Source: Gnetum montanum (lineage: Eukaryota; Streptophyta; Gnetopsida; Gnetales; Gnetaceae). Taken from it: 64,000 nt of DNA. Made by a program: the position numbers and the translations under genes. The DNA lies in contig MNCI01030123.1 of the NCBI GenBank assembly GCA_015680685.1, positions 1,035,522 to 1,099,521 of the forward strand. Reading direction: 5' to 3'. Positions 27,001-42,000 of the stretch are shown here, one piece after another (positions within the stretch are counted from its first letter, which is position 1; each line of letters starts with the position of its first letter). The notes under the pieces were generated by a model, which saw only the letters and a program-made list of their open reading frames with translations, ran no database searches and was not told the DNA's origin.

Positions 27001-30000
27001 TCTCTTGCCCGGCCAACCCAGCTGTGCGCATTAGTAATGATAGCGCCATCCAGCTACAGCTGGAGCTGAACGGTGCCAATACCTCCCCTATCCTGCACCC
27101 TCCTACATTCCTATTCCACCGCCAGTTGTGGCAACCCCTCCTGCTCCAACTCTACCCAGATTTGTATGCACAACTCATCTATAAGTAAAGCCTTGATCGA
27201 TTACTTCTACATTTGCCTGCACCTACAAATCTCCTCTTCCAATTCGGCCTGCTATCGCATGGCCAAAGCTACAGCCTGCTACAGATCCTCCTCTCATGCA
27301 GTCCATCTACCCTCCCAAACAGCCCTCTCCTCCACCTTGGCTCATGTGGCAGCCTCTTTCATAGCCCTCTGAATCTCGGCCTGGATCTTAGCTTGAGTTG
27401 GCGCTTGCCGCTCTTATCCCTTTAGCACCTCATCCACCAACGACGCACCACCTCCTACTGAGTCCCCAGCACTAGCATCTGTGCCACCCCTGAGTCTAAC
27501 ATGAACCTCGTCCCCTCAGAACGAGTACATCTTCTGTAGTAAACCAAGATAGGTTCCAACCTTGGCACCTGTGGAGGCACCGACATCCTAGTCCTCCACA
27601 GCGCCAAAATAAGACCAAAATGCCAACCCAAACACTTCCTTTATCATATTCTTTGACTTTCATCAATTTCTACGCCAAGTCAGGAGAGGTTCGGACAGTG
27701 AAGAAAATAATGAATCTAACTTCATTGAAAGCAAAGTGTAAACTTCCAGGAAGCATGAACTAATTCTCACAATATCAGAACAACACACAAACCAAGGAAA
27801 ACAAAGAAGGAGATAAAGCAATTCGTACTGGACTTATCACTTATCCTGAACATTCAACAAAGAATCCAGTGAAGCCTTATTGTAAGCATATTTGGTCCTT
27901 TAACCATTGGGTATAAAGAATATCAAGGTGATACCATCATTGAGGTTCATGGAACCTAAAGCTGGAAGCTTAGACGTTGCAGTTTGAAAATCTAACACTC
28001 ATTACAATCAATGAATAGGTTTCTATATAACTGTTATGTAAACATTAACAAAGCTATATTACATAGTTCAATCAAATCCGAATTATAAGTTTCAAATTAG
28101 AAGGTTTTTGAAAGTGACAACTATAAAATTTACCATTTATTGGTTAAAGAGAACTCACCCGATATGAAGCAAGATTAGCTGTTATTTGTTCAAACGCCTG
28201 TGCATTTTGTTCCAAAAGCCTTCCTGTTGTACCACCAATTTCTGTGACATCATGACACAGATAATGTAATATTTATATTTCTCTGGATGCAGAGAAAAGA
28301 TTTATGTACTAGATTAGCTATATATTTATTTTATATATCTATATTTTGGTAAAGAGGATTTTATCCCTTCACAAAAAAATCAAATATTACAATCAAATCT
28401 TCCTAACCCATGGACAAAGAAAAGGATGATATGCAGTCAAAATATTTTAAGCGAGATGATAGATTTTTTTATAAATGGAAAACTCAAAAAAAGGATGGTA
28501 TAAACAATATATATGATTTACCATGATCAGGCACTTTGTTGGGATAAGGCTAAGATAATGATGATGATGATACCATACCATGACCAGACAGCTCCCCCTC
28601 ACCTCCTCTCTTGTATTATGACTGATTTATATTATTTACCATAACTAGGAAACTCCCCATTGGTCTTGTGACCAAAAAAAAATTATTTACTGTGACCAAG
28701 ATCAGTGTTCTGCAGTCAGCTGGTAGTTTGCAGTCAGCTGGTAGTTAGCCTCTTGGCCAGAAAAAAGAAGGGAACTGTTGTCATAACCACATTCAAATTT
28801 CATTCCTACTTCACTAATTGATGATTTATATTTTTTAACTAGAAGGTTATTTTACAAACATTAGACATGACTATTCTGAAGAGCTATACAACCAACATTT
28901 TCCCAAAGTGGAGTTGTGCAGGCATGCCACTCAGATAGTGCAGACTGTTGGGCAAGCCACCCAGAGACATTATTCAGCATAGGTATCCGCCACTGCTTGG
29001 TTGGATGGCTATTTTGGGGGGCAGGTTACCGGAAAAAATTAAGGTTTTCAGTTGGCTCATTGCGCAAGGCACTGCTGGTAAGGGATTCCCTTCTGGAGAC
29101 AGGAATGGATGTTGACTCCTGGTGCTTATTATGCATGGCAGAAGAGGAGACCCTTAATCATTTGCTATACCGGTGTGCTTACATGCTTGCCACATGGCAG
29201 GCAGCAGGGTTGGCTCTGCCAGTCCATCTGCACGGGGATGGTGTGCTTACATGCTTGCCACATGGCAGGCAGCAGGGTTGGCTCTGCCAGTCCATCTGCA
29301 CGGGGATGAAAAGACAACGGCGATTTTTTGGGCAGTGTGGAGACTCCACAATAATTTGATTTTTAGAGCATAGAGGCTGCCAATGCCAACTACTGCTGCT
29401 GCTGCTGGGCTAAGGCTGTGCTGGGCTAAGGCTGTGGGACAAAGCGACGCATACTATGGGGATGAAACAATACCAACAGTCAGCGGTGCAAGAGTTCAAA
29501 AAAAAAAATAGCGAGCTGTGGATGCTAGTTTGACGGATCGGTTGGACGGATGTATTGCCCCAAATTGATGGGGTGCCAGACCTTGAGAATGGCACCTTCT
29601 TCAGGAGTTGGGAGGGGGAAGCGACAACTTTCCAGAGAAGGAGAATCCTCTTAACATAGTCAGCGGTGGCGGAGGAATTAGGTATACCAGCCGAAGGAGA
29701 GGACATTCCACCGATGCTGAATAGTTATGCATATGCTAGTGAATTCTTCCGAGGTAGAACACCAAAAACGACCAGTGGTCATGTGCCAGAAACTGCATTG
29801 CTGCCGATCTAGCAACAAACGGTAGCGCTGGTTGATAGGTTCCTTGTCCATTCAACGACTGTGTTGAAGTTGATGTGCATACATTTGCTTTCCTGCGCTG
29901 TCTCAAGCACGTCATTCATGTTAATTTGCCACGGTTCCTTCTAAATTCGCTGCAATGCCAAAGACCAAGGAGACATTTGGGCCTTATTTTGGCCCTTTGG

Positions 30001-33000
30001 CAGCATGGGGTCTAGGTGCTGCCAACAGTGGGTTCGGTACCTCGGTTGGTCTATCAACAGCAGAGGTTTAGGGTTGGTTGTGGGGGCACTGCACCAGGTT
30101 TTGGCTAGGATCGGGTAGTGGGCCATGAGGCTAGATCATCGCATGGAACCAGGGAAGGGTGAGAGCAATAGTGGGTGATGCAGGCTGAGGTGCAGAAGGC
30201 ATGCAAGGATGTGGCTACACAGGCTAGGGTTGCTGAAAGGCAGGTCTCGGAGGCTCATTGGGTGGCTCGTGAGGAGGACCTGTGAACAGCTGCAGACCTA
30301 GCAAAAAGGCAAAGAAGAGTTACAAGGTCTAATCTGCAGGGCCTGACTCCAACAAGAGGTGACTAGGCCGCAGGTTTTGCACGATGACCTGCATGAGGAG
30401 ATCTGCATGGAGGTTGAACAGGAGATGCGTTTGGAGACAAAGAGGGATGCAAGACGGTCAAGTCGGGGAGGGATCCCTGCTTGGGACTAGCTTAGACAAC
30501 TACTAGGGGAAATGATAGTGTTTGTGGATCCAATGTGGCTCGGGTCATGTTTGGTTGGAGGTGGGTTTGTGGTTGTGCTCTGATGTTAGGGGTTTTCTTC
30601 TGGGACACATGACTGGTTTTGGGTATAGCACATACAATTTTATTATTATTATTTTGGTTCTGCCTTGATTTCTCAGGCAGGGTTTCTGAACCTTGGTTTG
30701 GGGTGTTCGCCTTTGAGGAGTCTGGGGTTGGTTTCTGGTTCAGTACTGGCACCTAGAGCTTGCACGGAGGTTATCTGGGAGGTGTCGGCACGTTGATTGG
30801 CATCTGATGTGTAGACTTATCCCCATTGTAAATATTTTTCTTTTATTTTCTCTATAATAAAGCTTGACCTTTTCTCAAAAAAAATTCTCAAAGTAACTTA
30901 AACTTCGTACCCTTGTATCACATCCAAACTACCCTAATAACAAATGCCCAAAGTTGCAATGCCACAAGCTTCACCAATAACCATACTTGAACTATATAGC
31001 AATACCTATATACAAAGGTTTCATATTTGCAGTACAAACATAACTGACAAAAGAAAATTGTGGGGGAAGAAAAGAAAATTTGAAAATTGATCTAACTTGC
31101 CATGTATATTTTTTCAATTTAGTATAAAAAACATACACCCCCAAAGAATCACTGATGTGGAGCATCTAATGGATGTTTTCACAGCAACCAGATTGTTTCT
31201 TGTATTTTTTGTTTTTTAATCATTTTTTTATGCTGTCACTATCTCTAGAGGTAAAGGCTAACTATCTACAAACAGTTCTTGAAATATCTAGTGGTAGCTA
31301 ATTTAATACATCAATTAGCATTTTCATCCAGAGGCTCAATGGTCGATGCTCGGAAGAGCAAGCAGATGAATAAAAGCCTAATAACAGGAAAATTTGAACT
31401 ATGGTATTTGACAACCAAAAGGACTATCCTAATTTAAAATAGCTGTACCTAAATATTTGAAAATGCTGATGTAAAACAAAGTTGGATAATGAATCATTAC
31501 AAAGGAAAAGATTAAGTAAAATGTTGGTAGAAACAAATAGAAATTAAAGAATGTATACCTTCAAAAGAGAGTGCTTTGTCATCATCTGTTGAAGACATTG
31601 ATGGTAAATATCCAGATAAGTTTGGGCGCTGGCCTAGAGAAGGAGCTTGCTTTGATGATGGATCAACATGCTTCTCCTACAAAATCATTCAACCATCTAT
31701 GTGTTTAAAAATAGCTTCAGTTTACATGCTTCAAACATTCATACATCAACCATGAGAATTTCAGAGATAAAGAAACCCAATTTGGCATTTACTAAATAAG
31801 CGAACATATTAAAGTACTTGAAACAGAAATGAACTAACTGATATAACAATGAATACATCAAAGATCAATTCAAAGTTCTTTTATAGTAAGCTAATAGCAA
31901 TTTTACCCTTTCTGTGAGTATATTCCAACAAAGTGCAAATGATTATAAACTCACCTTTCTATCCTTCATTTTTTTAGATGCACTTTGCTCTTCTGCTTTG
32001 CGTCGCTTCCCATTCTCCTTTTTCTGTGAACATATAATGTCAGTAAGATAAGAATACGAGGAGCTCTAAATCTGTGTATAATTACATCTAAGCGTAAAGC
32101 AAAGTAAAACAATATTTGGTTGCGAGCTTTTTCTCTCTTTTAACTAATGATTTAATTTCAAAGTGCTTTAATAGAAGTGATGCATGTATGAAAGAGAAGC
32201 CCCATCAACATGTTTATCGGGAAATTGTTCAGCCAATACCAAATATCCACAATGTACCAAATCAAACAAAAACGAAAATATAAATGTCTGCATGAAAAAT
32301 AACTTATTCCCTACAAGCTCAGTCTGACTAAAGTTAACATCACTCTCATTAAGTGTAATAACTTTTAGAATATTGGGACAACAACCAAAACTATAAAAAG
32401 CAGGTGATTCACAATCAATATAAGTACCAGAAATTTGCCCATTTCAACACGTGAAAAATTCAATTTCATAAAAATCCCAGATAAAATCACTTGAGTTATG
32501 CGAGAAGTACAATCATTAGTTTCCCCCTAATAATTCACGACCTGTTACCTAAGAACAGATGTGACAATTCCTGAATAATTGTGTCCTACAAAGGATATAA
32601 CTCAGAAATACGAGAACTTTCATCATTGTCATACAATTACCATTGGTTGGTATGAGAAAAATTCCAATAGAAAGCATGAAGAAAAGACGTCAATGCAAAT
32701 TCATGATCAGATATGTAAACATGTAAGCTAACTCACGAAGGCAGAAGTACATGAGTAGAACTCACAAGAGCTGCAGATGAAGCACCCAAGTCAAAAGCAT
32801 GAATATGGTTCAGCTCAAGCTATGGAGACAAAGATAGAGTTCAAAATAACCAAGTCCCATGAACGATAAGCCAATAAAAAAAATTTCCATAACCCAAAAT
32901 CTACAAAGGAGTTCATAGAATACTTTACCCACAAGAAGTGATCCTCAAATAAGATATCAACAGCATAAGATCACAAGTTCAATATTCACGAAGAACGAAA

Positions 33001-36000
33001 CTCTTTGAGAAGGCTAATGACCTTTGAATCATATTTACTGTAGGAGACAGTCTACAAAAGGTGTAAAACATACCTAAGAATTAAAAATGGTTTTTATGAA
33101 TCCTACACTTACAACTTATGTACCTTCCAGTTAAAATGCCCTTGGTAAATTAGAGTTGCCCTTGAGGCATAAAACCAATCTCTAACAAGTTACTACTTCA
33201 TAGTGTCCATTCCCCACACAGTTTGCATAAACCATGAAAATGGGCTCAGTTTTTGCTAGCAATGGTTCAACTATTACAAGGGTACCTCAGTCACAAGGTG
33301 GTCTCTAGTTGCCCTCTCAATTCCTTGTCAACCTTAAGGACAAACAACATTAGAAGCATGGCATAGGAGGAGGCTTTGCAAGACTTCAAAGGATTTTGTA
33401 CTGGAAATGTGAGTTTGCAGAGTGGAAATCCGTCATCAAGTTTATCTCATGATCACAACCTTGTTCAGGAGCCTCATTTCCTTCAATGCTAACACCACTA
33501 GAGCTTAGCGCACGGACACATGTATGTCTGTCTACATGCGATCAATAGAAAATCCTTGAAAGTCAGTTCTAATCCATGGTCAATGTGACATGACGTACAA
33601 AGTGGCGTTCAAAAAATTTCCCAACACATAAAATTTGCATGCAAAAGCAGAAATCTTGATGGTGTACCTAACTCTGACCACACCTAACCAAAAAGCTTGA
33701 ACAAACAAGGTATGCAAATAAAAAGGGGCATTAAACGCACCCACGTCAAATAGAGGAAAGGATTCCGACATGCAGCTTAACAAAGCAACCCCAAAAATTG
33801 TCAACAAAGTCAAAGCAAAGATTCCAAAATTGCAAAGTCAACAGCCTAGAGGCCAGTCAAGAAACAATATGGGGAAACAACCCTAAGAATAAGGGAATAT
33901 GGTAGTAGTCCCTTTGAGGAAGCACAAGGGCGTGCACACAATAGCATGCATTCAACTTCTACCATCCCTGCTCTAAGAGTCTATAAAACAATCTTAAGAA
34001 GCTCAATGTCACCCTTGCATGAACAAAGGTGTGAACAACTAACTAGCAAGCCCAAAAAGTGGATTTGGATTTGGTTTCCACCCAGAAAACGCAGAACCCA
34101 GACTTTATGGAAGTATAATTGCACCAGTGTTTACAAGCATTAATGAGAACAGCTGATTATTTGTCATGGCTTTGATGTCACCATTGCATGGTCTACACTT
34201 ATAACAGTCATGAAATTTAATGATCAGTTGGATAGCTGCACCATATACACTGGATTATGCAATTGTTTCTCCCTAATGCTCAGCACTAAAATTAATCCTT
34301 CATGGTGTTGGCCTATATAAAGTGCATCGCCAAGCTTGGCAGTTTTAGTGGGCAGGTCCCATTTTGCAGTTACCAAAAAAAGCCTTAACCCTAACACAAA
34401 GAAAACCCTAACCCTAAAACAACGTATAAAAGTTGCTGCCTTTTTCAATATATGATGTACTGGATGAATCAATTGAGTGCATTTATTTTGAGTTTCTATT
34501 GCATTTTACACGCACGTCTTCTTTGTTTCTCTCACATTAACACCAGACATTCATATCTTGAAGGCTAACATGGTATCAAAGTAGGTTAGCTACAAGTAAT
34601 ACTCGGAGCACATGAAAAGATACAGATAGATAAAAAAACATGAGATACATGTAAACAAATGTGATGTACCACTAGATTAAAACTGACTTTAGGTTTACTA
34701 AGAGAAACAATGCAAAATGGCAACCCACAAAGGTACACCTGCAAAGGCAAGCACACATTAGCAAACAAAATAAACATGCAAATGTAATCATGCAACAATA
34801 GATAACACTACACATGAAGGTAGAAATATAGCAATAAACAAAGGCAACTCACGAAGGTAGGAATGTGGCAACAAACATATGCATACAAAAAGGTACATGC
34901 AATTGCAAGTGCATAACCATGGACAACAACAACACATGCAATGCCATGACTAAAACTTGTTTTGTAACAAATACTGTCCAACACATTGACATTTGCTCTA
35001 AGGTGGCTAGCTGGTTTGTGAAAACCTAAGAGAATGCAACTGAAGTAATTTATACTTCACACTATTTTTCCTACCGCAAAAAAGCAGGTCTCCAGCAATG
35101 CCCACTAACTCTTAAAACTTGAAAGGATGGACTCCTATTGATTTGAGGTGTTCAAGGTAGTGGAAACACCATGAGCACAAGTACTGAGTGCTCAAAGAGA
35201 GCAACTGGTCTTCCCTCCTCACTTCTGGAAAAAAGGTGTTTGAGAGTACACTATTCTTCAACTTCTAATTTTGGCCCCAAAAAATCAAACACCATGTCAA
35301 TCAATTTAAAGAATGTGATAACATTCTTGGAAAAAGAGTCAAATTGGAATTTGAAAAAAAAGAAGACAAAATCAACTCATCCTAGTAGCAAAAGTATATC
35401 AAATATAAATAGGAACCCTTCAAGAAAACAAGCACAATGCATCCACATTGGTCATAGATGGATCCAACAAAATGGAGATACACAAGCTAGAAGCTATGGA
35501 TAAAATTCTTTCTTATTCAATTCTTCCTGTAACAAATGTACAACATCGAAAAATGATGCATAACTATAAAACTACATGGGACATAGTGAATACATTGAAG
35601 AGGGCTTTCAACAAGAAATCTGATATGAAGTTCATTTGCCTTTTCAAAAAGATGAAGAGACTTCATATGGAAAGGAGAAAAGCCTTTGAGGTCATTAATA
35701 ATCTTTGAGAAATCAAAGTGATCCTTGATGATGAGTACAAGCTATAATGTATTGCTTGGGCCTTTCTTATCAAAAGTGCTCCAATTGTTCTTACCTAGAT
35801 TCAGGTCATCACCACATTATGAGTAGATAACAATCTAAAAGGTATGAACTTTGAAATCCTCGTAGATGTTCTCTTAGATCTCGACAAGTGGTATGATACC
35901 TGCAATGAAAACATGGAAAAAGGTTCCTCATATGATGAGACAACTTACAACAATAGTAGCAAGCAATGAAATCCAAATGGCAGGGGTAACAAAAGTAAAC

Positions 36001-39000
36001 CCAAATTCGCTAGAGGAGAAGGAATCAAGAAAAAATGCAGAGCTCTAACAAGAAAAACAAGATTGCAAAAGATGTGGCAAAAAAGAACCACCACGTAGTG
36101 GTGTAAATAACTTTGTATGATCAAATCAAGGAGAAACATCAAGAACATTAGATGAAGCAGAGTAGGCAAGGGTCATACTCTAGTGATAGTGATCATGATT
36201 CTGCAGCACTTATGCATATTGCTAATAGAGAATAGCCAAGACCTTCTAGATTTGATAACTGGGACCAGCCAAACTAGTTGATAACCAAGTTGATGTCATT
36301 GGTCATGCAAATTCTACAACAGCATGTTAAGGTAGCTATTGGATCATGGATATGGGACCAACTCAACATGTGATACCTAAAGAAGACCTATTCCACAAAC
36401 TAAATTGAAGTATTGCAAATCAATCAAGATGACAAATACAAACTCATAGCCAACAATAGAAATAGAAACCATGTTGATCAAACCTTCTGATGGACCAAAG
36501 GAACTCTAGCTGAGAAATGCCCTATACATCTCTTGCTTGAATTTCAAATTTTTGGTTCACAGTGCTATCATTCATCTTGCTTGAGCACTGAAACAAACTA
36601 CAACCACGCACACAACTAGGACTCGTCATCAGGTATGCCACAAACATAAGGGACTACAAGGTTTTTTTCATGGCAATGGAGGATTGTGATCTTGCAGCAT
36701 GTGTCATCTTTGTAGAAACAAAAGAGCTAATCACATTGGATGATAGAGACCTCACTTATGAAGATCAGCTTGGATCACAAATCATTTTTTCATTCCTAAG
36801 ATTCTAGATCGTGGATCATGATTTAGAATCGCATGGAATTGCAATATTAAAAAATATCAAATTTTTAATCATGTTCAAAGGTATATGCAATTAAGAAGAC
36901 AAAAAATTGAAAATCCATCAAAAGCAATATATTCAACTTTAAAATAGAAACTTCTAAACATATTAATATAACAACATTGTATTAAACATGAACATCAACA
37001 TAAATTCATTGTTTATACTCCCATGTATATTAAAAAAGTTTTAGATATAAGCACCATTGCAAGTTGTTTCTTTGTGCTACACTACAGTATTCAATATTCA
37101 CTATCAAATAAAACAAATAAGCTAAATAATGTCCGAAATCAGATGCTAAAGTGATTCAAATAAGTTAAAGAATGAACCACTGAGCTCCTTAAAAAAGCAT
37201 TGTGCTCCAAAGGTGTTGCTCCTTACAAAAAGATGTGCACTCAAAGCGCCGAAAACCATGAAAATGCTAATGATGCATATCCAAAATGTGTTGTGCTCAT
37301 TTTTTCTACTTTTATAGCTGTATTGACTCCCAAATTTTGTTATTCATATGGTGGTTTAAAGTTTAAAGAAATGTTTAATGTTTAAAAAGTGTAAACTTCT
37401 AATTGTTGTTTTTAAAGATTCTAGAATTGTGGTTCCAAACTGGATTGCAATCACCCAGAACTGTCCGAAATTGCGATTCTGAATTAGATTCTGATCCAAA
37501 ACCAATCCAGCTCACAATTATTCAAATTGCAATTCCAATCCAATCTTCATAAGTTTGATAAAGAGAAAGCCCATCATTTGGAGTAATATGGCTGAACTTT
37601 CAATGTAATACATATTGAGATTCCAATCTTGCTGGGGAAGGGGAAGTAACCTCTAAATGTGACAAATCAATCACAAATCCTGAAATTTACAACAAGGTGG
37701 TTATACTAGTTGCCAAAGTGGTTGCAAATTACATTACAAAAAGGAAGACAACATAATCAACAAGAACCACCACTTGCACAAGTTCAATAGCCAGAATAAC
37801 AGGAAGGCACAAGACTCTCCTTCTTTTTTCAATAGAGAAAGCAATGTTTGCATTCCTCAGAATCCCACAGGCAGAGAACATTATGGAACCCATCAGCTTT
37901 TGAAGGATGTCATTCCAAATGAAGTTTGCAAGGTAGGCACTGGTAGTTGCAGTGCAACTCATCAAGTGATTAATGAAATTAAAATAGAACTTGCAAACCT
38001 CCTCACAATGCTACTTAGGCAATGTGATTTTTGAACAGTTCAAAGATGATTGGGACTGTGCAGCACCTCATCTTGAATGATATGCTACAGGGAAAAATCA
38101 AGGCAAGCTGAACCACCACTATTACTTTATAGGATGCATTTGCATTTTGCATAAGGCTTTCCCCTTGGCACTCTGGTTCCTCCAAAAATATTTAATTTTC
38201 TGTCATATAGTTGAAGTCCAAAAACCATCTAAACTTACAGGGGTATTGACCTATATAATGTGCAATACTGAATGTGGTGGTTTTAGTAGGTGGGTTGCAC
38301 TTTGCAGTTACCGAAAAAAAGACCTAACCTTAAAACAAAGAAAATCGTAACCCTAAAACTGCATATAAAATGGTGCTTCATCTCTCCATGTATGATGTAC
38401 TGGATGAATCATTTGAATGAATTTATTTTTGAATTGTTTATATTGCATTCTACACATGCACATTTATTGGACATACTGTAGGATTTTAGACCTATCAATC
38501 TACTGAAAAAGTAAGTTAACAACAGAGGATTTATTTTCGAAAAGTATGTCTTTACTTATGACTATCCTCAGAAGAAAAAGAGAGAACACACATCATGGAA
38601 ATTGTGTATTCTTGTTTTGTTGGACTGGAAATTGCTTGCTGGAAGGAAAGTGTGAATTTTCATTTTGTGTTATGTTTATATAGTTTTGTTGCCATAATTC
38701 ACTAGCTTGCAAACCAATAGATTGCAAGCATACTTAGAATTTGAGAAAAGTATTGTTTCACCAAAACGTTTTATAACAATTTAATTGAAATTACAGACAA
38801 CATTTTAGAAGTCAATTTTTTAAAGCATACATTATCACTAATTATCAAAGCTATGAATAAGACTAGTATTCAAGTTCTCACACACATCTTCAATAGCTCT
38901 AACTACAAGTTGAAAATAGTCAACTCCATGAGTCTGTTAGGCCACCACTGCAACTATGCCTTCATCGGGCATGAGAACTCTATAGAGTGGACATACTCGG

Positions 39001-42000
39001 TTATCCCCTTTGGGATCATACAATTAGTGTACACTATCTTGGTTTTCAAGGAAAACTTAAACATCCTTGGACTGTTCCCCACCTTGCCCATCCTTCTCTT
39101 TTCCCACTCTCTCCCCCATCCCCAAACCCTCAGTTTCACTTTATTATCATTCTTACAGATTAATAAGCAACCAATAAACTAAAGAAACTTATCCCTCAAT
39201 GATCAGATTTAAGTTAATGTGATAAAGACACCATAAGCATGATGATTCTAGGTACTCTATTTCTCTATAACCCCTTCTGACCCCTGTACCCAAAAGGAGG
39301 TTCAAACTTGTGACTTGTTCGAAGATAATGGCTAAAACCAATCTGGTCCAACAGATCTAAAATTTAGGACATAATAAAAAAGGTCTAGTTCACTTTAGAT
39401 AAAACTAATAATTAAGACAGAAGTACCCTATTTGTCTATTCTTGATTGATTCAAACATACGTTAAATATGTTTGGTAAAAACGTGTTTGCAACATGTAAA
39501 TTCTAAACTTCAAATGTAGTATCCAAGGATGAGTTCAATACGAACTTGTAAACAAACAGGTCATGTTATCAGCACATAGATTCAATCATCAGTGGGGGTA
39601 CAACGTTGAATACATAGTTTACCAAGTCAACTGTTAACGTCCAAGTATACAATCCTCTAATTTTTTGTACTCTTCATAGTCATTGTGCCATTAAAGTAAT
39701 AACAATGCCTCAGTCATAGCATGAAATGCAACTGAGTGGTTGAAAAACTAACAAAAAACTTAAACTAACACTTCATTCTTTCATTTAGGGTTTTATTCTC
39801 TATATTGTATTTCTTAATTGTTTTTCTTTAATTTTCTGCATGTTTTTAAACATCTTCTAAAATTGGAATTTTGAGGTGTCCAAATCATGATTTGAGAATG
39901 GTGTCACAATTTGTTCAAAATCATAATTTCACTATGATTTCAAACTTATGATTTCACTATGAGGAGTGTGATATCGTATGCCTACAGCTAGCCATCTCAT
40001 CTGGGATGGCTGGAAAGTTCACTTGCACCCTTGAGTGGGTCAGGCAGGGGGTCTGGCTATCCTTGCCTGATATGACATGCCGCTGGTGGACTCTTAGCAA
40101 TGGGCCCTGACAATTCATATCCCCCCCTAGGGAATATGGTTAACCAACTTCTATGGGCCTCAGGTGTGGGAGCAAAGACTTCAGGAACTCAAACGGGCGG
40201 CAACGCTGGTGCAAGACCGCCTCGTGTGGCTGGTCGTGGGGGATTTCAACCAAAGGCTACATATCCCCCCCTCGAGCACCCAAGAGTTTCAAGATTTCCT
40301 AATGGCGCACTTGTTGGTGGATCTACCCATTGAGAATTGCCAATTCACATGGAGCAATAGGCAAAAAGGGCCTGACTGCATCCTTTCTAGAATTGACCAG
40401 GTCTGCATCAATTCCAACCTCCTCCTACGGTTGGCCACATAGGTTACGAGACAAGAACAGGTGGCTTCAGACCACCGCTCCCTAATTTGTTCGCTTGGGC
40501 CCGAACAGGGCCGGACACCTCGGCTGTTTCGGTTCGAGGCATCTTGGTTGCACAAGCCTTGGTTAAGGCCATTAGTTGAGGACATATGGGTAGACTACAG
40601 ACAAGACCAGGGAGACCCCAGGAACTTCCTCAAAAGACTGTTTCCTTTGAAATGGACTATCTGGTCCTTAACTGTGGAGGACAAATTCTCTTTCCAAACA
40701 GACCGCACGGTGCTTCAGGACAGGTTAACTCAGATTCAATCCCAATAGGAGGTTGGGGAGGATCTACATGAAGAAGAGCAAAATATCCTGATGCAACTAC
40801 AGGCCCTTGACCTAGAGGAGGAGACGTACTGGAAGTAACTATCACAGATTAGATGGCTCCGGGAAGGGGACAGGCAGACGAAATTCTTCTTTGCTATCGC
40901 TAAGACACGCAGATGGAGCCAACCACATAGACTACACACCATCAAGGGAGGGATAATTGATGAGCCACAGGACGTAGCTAGGGAGTTGATGCACAATTGG
41001 GAGACGATCTGGGCAAAGCAACCCACAAAGCCCATTTTGGTTCAAATTGGGCAGGTGCTGAACAAGGAGGATAACATTAGACTGCTAGCTCTATTTTCCT
41101 GGCAAGAATTAACAACAACAATCAACGATATGCCAGGGGGAAGGCACCATGGCCGAATGGGTGGAGCCTTGAATTTTTCAAGACCTTCTTAGATATTGTG
41201 GAGCCCAACATTCTGGACACCTTCAATCTAATGTTGGCCAAGAAGCAGGTTCAATGTGAGCTTAATTGTTCTTGAATTGTGTGCATCCCCAAGCAAGCAA
41301 AGGCACATCTCCCAGAACACTTTCAACCTATCGAGGCCTACAATGTCCTGATTCAGGTTTTCTCCAAGATGATTGTGCGTAGGCTAGCTCCGCTAATGCC
41401 CAAGCTAGTGGGGGTCAACCAAACAAGGTTCATACAAGGCCAGACCCTATAGGACCAAGTGCTTCTCATGCAAGAGGTTTTTTACTCTCTTCGAATCTCG
41501 AAATCCCCCAAGCTTTGTCTCAAGCTGGACATAACTAAAGCATACGATACTCTCAGTTGGGAGGCCCTGGCCACCATCATGCAAAAAAAAAGGTTTTGAC
41601 CCAGGCTTTATCCAGCTCTGCATCCACTTGCAATCATCCACAAACTTCTCCTTTGACGTGGGGGGGTGACTATGGGGCCTCTCCTCACCTAGGAGGGTGT
41701 TGCGGCAAGGGGATCCGCTCTCGCCGTTACTTTTCATTATTGCTATGGATCTTCTGCAGTCTTACTGCAAGGCGACGAGTGTTGGGGGTCTGGAAATTGT
41801 AGGGGTAAAATGTTTGGCTGAGCATTACACAGATGACACAATGCTGATTAGTCACGTTGGGGTCCCACAAGCATGTGGCATCAATGTGGTGCTCTCGTGG
41901 ATGGCAGATGAGCTTGGGTTGGTAATTAACTAGGCTAAGTCAATGGCCCATTTTTTAAACGTGGATGCACAGGTGAAGAGTAGAGTGGCGCAAACCCTGA

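Larger units (their letters stand above)
19041..28158 (-). other. Intron 5 of the DUF3755 gene, 9.1 kb
   Basis: Contains a 4 x 55 bp tandem repeat, a tRNA-derived SINE, a family A tail fragment, an RTE fragment and family A copy E5 (the only one in sense orientation). Stretches 21540-24650 and 24724-26477 hold no recognisable gene; the first is T/G-rich and may include decayed LTR DNA. Confidence 0.85.
28905..30884 (+). mobile_element. Family A copy E4, 5'-truncated, in intron 4
   Basis: Contains the zf-RVT end of ORF2, the full extra 3' module, a GT-rich 3' UTR, AATAAA at 30856-30861 and an A tail (30877-30884). It lacks endonuclease and RT. It supplies the best second sequence for the Athila-like domain. 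Confidence 0.75.
28242..31558 (-). other. Intron 4 of the DUF3755 gene
   Basis: 3317 nt. Family A copy E4 (28.9-30.9 kb) fills most of it, preceded by an RTE tail at 28530-28574. No feature is seen in 30890-31558. Confidence 0.85.
34250..38521 (+). mobile_element. Decayed Copia LTR retrotransposon in intron 2
   Basis: Two diverged direct LTRs (about 34300-34570 and 38235-38521) flank about 3.7 kb. A primer binding site matching the plant initiator tRNA-Met 3' end follows the 5' LTR. Gag and protease-region traces are present; integrase, RT and RNase H were not recognised, so it is partly deleted or non-autonomous. Antisense to the host gene. Confidence 0.7.

Noticed and set aside
34381-34424. 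Interstitial telomere
   Set aside because: Only two or three short repeats, present in both LTRs of a Copia element.
38853-39182. 109-codon plus-strand ORF
   Set aside because: No domain, antisense within intron 2, and composition like surrounding noncoding sequence.
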